Source of the DNA: Bacteroidota bacterium
Lineage (GTDB): Bacteria > Bacteroidota > Bacteroidia > Chitinophagales > Chitinophagaceae
Assembly (NCBI GenBank): GCA_023433265.1
Contig: JAEZDR010000082.1
Span: 1 to 14,011 of the forward strand
Length of the DNA: 14,011 nt
Reading direction: 5' to 3'
In this document: positions 12,712-14,011 of the stretch, piece by piece
Numbering within the stretch: position 1 is the stretch's first letter
How the letters are laid out: each line of letters starts with the position of its first letter
Notes under the pieces: generated by a model
The model's database searches: none
The model's input: only the letters and a program-made list of their open reading frames with translations
What the model was told of the DNA's origin: nothing
Program-made: the position numbers and the translations under genes

Positions 12712-13737
12712 ATGGGATTGTTCAACTTTTTTACGCAGGAAATAGCAATAGACCTTGGAACCGCAAATACATTGATTATACATAACGATGAGGTAGTTGT
12801 AAACGAACCTTCAATCGTTGCTCTTAATAGAAATAACCCCAAAGAGGTACTTGCCGTTGGAAAAAGGGCATTGATGATGCACGAAAAAACGCATGAAAGC
12901 ATCAAAACTATCAGGCCTTTAAAAGACGGTGTAATTGCAGACTTCAACGCAGCCGAATTGATGATTAGAGAGCTTATTAGGATGATACACCCTAAGAAGC
13001 CGATTTTTCCTCCAAGTTGGCGAATGATGATCTGTATCCCCTCAAGCATTACTGAGGTGGAAAAAAGAGCTGTAAGAGATAGTGCGGAACAGGCAGGTGC
13101 TAAGGAAGTTTACCTTATTCACGAACCTATGGCAGCCGCGCTGGGTATTGGTATAGACGTAGAAGAACCGGTGGGCAATATGATAATTGACATCGGTGGT
13201 GGTACAACAGGTATTACAGTAATTGCCCTTGCAGGCATTGTTTGCGATCAGAGTATCCGTATTGCTGGCGATGAATTTACGGCAGATATTATGGAAGCGC
13301 TGAGACGCTACCACAGCTTATTAATTGGTGAGAGAACTGCTGAACAAATCAAGATACAAATTGGTTCTGCCATGAAGGATCTTGATGTACCACCGGATGA
13401 TATACCCGTTAACGGAAGAGACCTTGTTACAGGTATTCCGAAACAAATTATTGTTAGTTACCAGGAAATTGCAGAGGCTTTGGATAAGAGCATTTTCAAA
13501 ATTGAAGAAGCTATTCTAAAAGCTTTGGAAACTACTCCACCGGAGCTTGCTGCCGACATTTACAGGAGAGGCCTTTACCTTACCGGCGGTGGCGCATTGC
13601 TGAGAGGCTTAGATAAGCGCCTTAGCCAAAAAATAAAGTTGCCTGTACACATTGCCGACGACCCTTTGAAAAGCGTAGTAAGAGGAACCGGGCTAGCATT
13701 AAAGAACTATCAGCGTTTTCCATTTATCATGCGCTAG
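12712..13737 (+). CDS. mreB: Rod shape-determining protein MreB
   Basis: Actin-like ATPase of 341 residues that polymerises beneath the inner membrane and organises the elongation machinery. The actin-fold motifs are in order: phosphate 1 DLGTANT (14-20), the loop IRPLKDGVIADF (67-78), IHEPMAAALGIG with E138, phosphate 2 DIGGGTTGITV (160-170), IAGDEFTADI (184-193) and adenosine motif LTGGGALLRGLD (290-301). The amphipathic N-terminus (MGLFNFFTQ) is typical for membrane attachment. Length is normal. An AGGA lies one base before the ATG and AAGGA 13 bp before it; neither has good Shine-Dalgarno spacing. The 165-bp upstream gap contains only weak -7-like boxes, such as CAATTTTG at 12670-12677. 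It is followed by mreC 87 bp downstream with no terminator between, so this is the start of the mre operon. Confidence 0.97.
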   Translation: MGLFNFFTQEIAIDLGTANTLIIHNDEVVVNEPSIVALNRNNPKEVLAVGKRALMMHEKTHESIKTIRPLKDGVIADFNAAELMIRELIRMIHPKKPIFPPSWRMMICIPSSITEVEKRAVRDSAEQAGAKEVYLIHEPMAAALGIGIDVEEPVGNMIIDIGGGTTGITVIALAGIVCDQSIRIAGDEFTADIMEALRRYHSLLIGERTAEQIKIQIGSAMKDLDVPPDDIPVNGRDLVTGIPKQIIVSYQEIAEALDKSIFKIEEAILKALETTPPELAADIYRRGLYLTGGGALLRGLDKRLSQKIKLPVHIADDPLKSVVRGTGLALKNYQRFPFIMR

Positions 13738-13814
13738 AGCCTGGGTGGTGGCTTTGCACTGTAAACTTAATCATGCTGATGAAGGAAACCAGAATAGCGA
13801 GATATGCAAAATAT

Positions 13815-13821
13815 GGAGGAG
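13815..13821 (+). promoter_or_regulatory. Strong Shine-Dalgarno sequence of mreC
   Basis: GGAGGAG lies five bases (counted from GGAGG) before the ATG at 13825. It is the only canonical Shine-Dalgarno sequence in the window and it fixes the mreC start. Most other genes here lack one, as is usual in Bacteroidota. Confidence 0.7.
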
Positions 13822-13824
13822 TAG

Positions 13825-14011
13825 ATGCGTAAAGTATTCCTCTTTATAAGGCAATTCTTCAATTTGTTCTTCTTTATTATTCTGCAAGTATTTTGTTGGA
13901 CACTGCTTGTAAATAGCAATGAAACGCATCACGGGCTTTTTGCATCTGCTGCAACTGAAGTGAAAGGAAAGATAGATGAACAATACAACAATATAGAGTA
14001 CTACTTTAGGC
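13825..14011 (+). CDS. mreC: Rod shape-determining protein MreC, N-terminal part (3'-truncated by window edge)
   Basis: An open frame starts with ATG at 13825 and runs off the window end, giving 62 residues. It begins MRKVFLFIRQFFNLFFFIIL, with a single hydrophobic membrane segment at about 11-29. A periplasmic stretch then ends in EVKGKIDEQYNNIEYYFR, which fits the start of the MreC dimerising coiled coil. Position directly after mreB, the membrane anchor and the helical start identify it as MreC, the periplasmic scaffold that couples MreB filaments to the cell-wall elongation complex. Sequence conservation in this part of MreC is low, so the call leans on context. It is probably translated efficiently from its own strong Shine-Dalgarno sequence. 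Confidence 0.88.
   Translation, partial: MRKVFLFIRQFFNLFFFIILQVFCWTLLVNSNETHHGLFASAATEVKGKIDEQYNNIEYYFR

Noticed and set aside
12669..13049. 126-codon antisense frame over the mreB start
   Set aside because: MreB motifs fix the coding strand. The hydrophobic look of the antisense product is a by-product of the mreB codons.

Overview
The window looks like chromosomal DNA of a Bacteroidota bacterium, probably a Chitinophagaceae/Sphingobacteriia-type member. Four things point that way. Most starts lack a Shine-Dalgarno sequence. Several genes are preceded by boxes resembling the Bacteroidota sigma-A -7 element TAnnTTTG. The protein families fit: a TPR histidine kinase, a one-polypeptide UvrD-like helicase with a Cas4/AddB-type nuclease, a dNK-family kinase and a bestrophin-like channel. 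The moderate GC content also fits. The phylum is a fairly firm inference; anything finer is a guess.

Layout. Bases 1-1085 hold the 3' part of imidazolonepropionase (hutI, histidine degradation), its start lying outside the window. It ends 4 bp from a convergent NarL/LuxR response regulator (1090-1713, minus). That regulator is divergent, across a 61-bp gap, from a TPR-containing HisKA_3 sensor kinase (1775-3526), so the two are probably a cognate two-component pair. Next come a secreted, probably outer-membrane beta-barrel protein of unknown function (3631-4482) with a textbook terminator, and a PfkB-family sugar/nucleoside kinase (4591-5514), also with a terminator.

The centre is a 1052-residue SF1 helicase fused to a PD-(D/E)XK nuclease with four cysteines placed as for an iron-sulfur cluster (5821-8979). 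Both flanking intergenic regions carry tandem arrays with an 11-bp period. The upstream array (5619-5683) is degenerate; the downstream one (9024-9144) is about eleven units in near-perfect phase. These arrays are the least ordinary feature of the window. Downstream of the second array is a possible 41-residue, lysine-rich mini-gene (9284-9409).

The minus strand then carries a small three-helix membrane protein, a deoxynucleoside kinase, and tryptophanyl-tRNA synthetase (trpS). On the plus strand follow a bestrophin-family anion channel (11665-12546) and the start of the cell-shape operon: complete mreB (12712-13737) and the first 62 codons of mreC (13825 to the window end), which has an unusually strong Shine-Dalgarno sequence.

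Most of the window is ordinary housekeeping. I see no phage, insertion sequence, CRISPR, tRNA or rRNA, and no clear multi-gene novel system. The points worth a second look are the 11-bp arrays around the helicase-nuclease gene, the mini-gene, and promoter-like boxes placed so close to two start codons that leaderless transcripts are possible.
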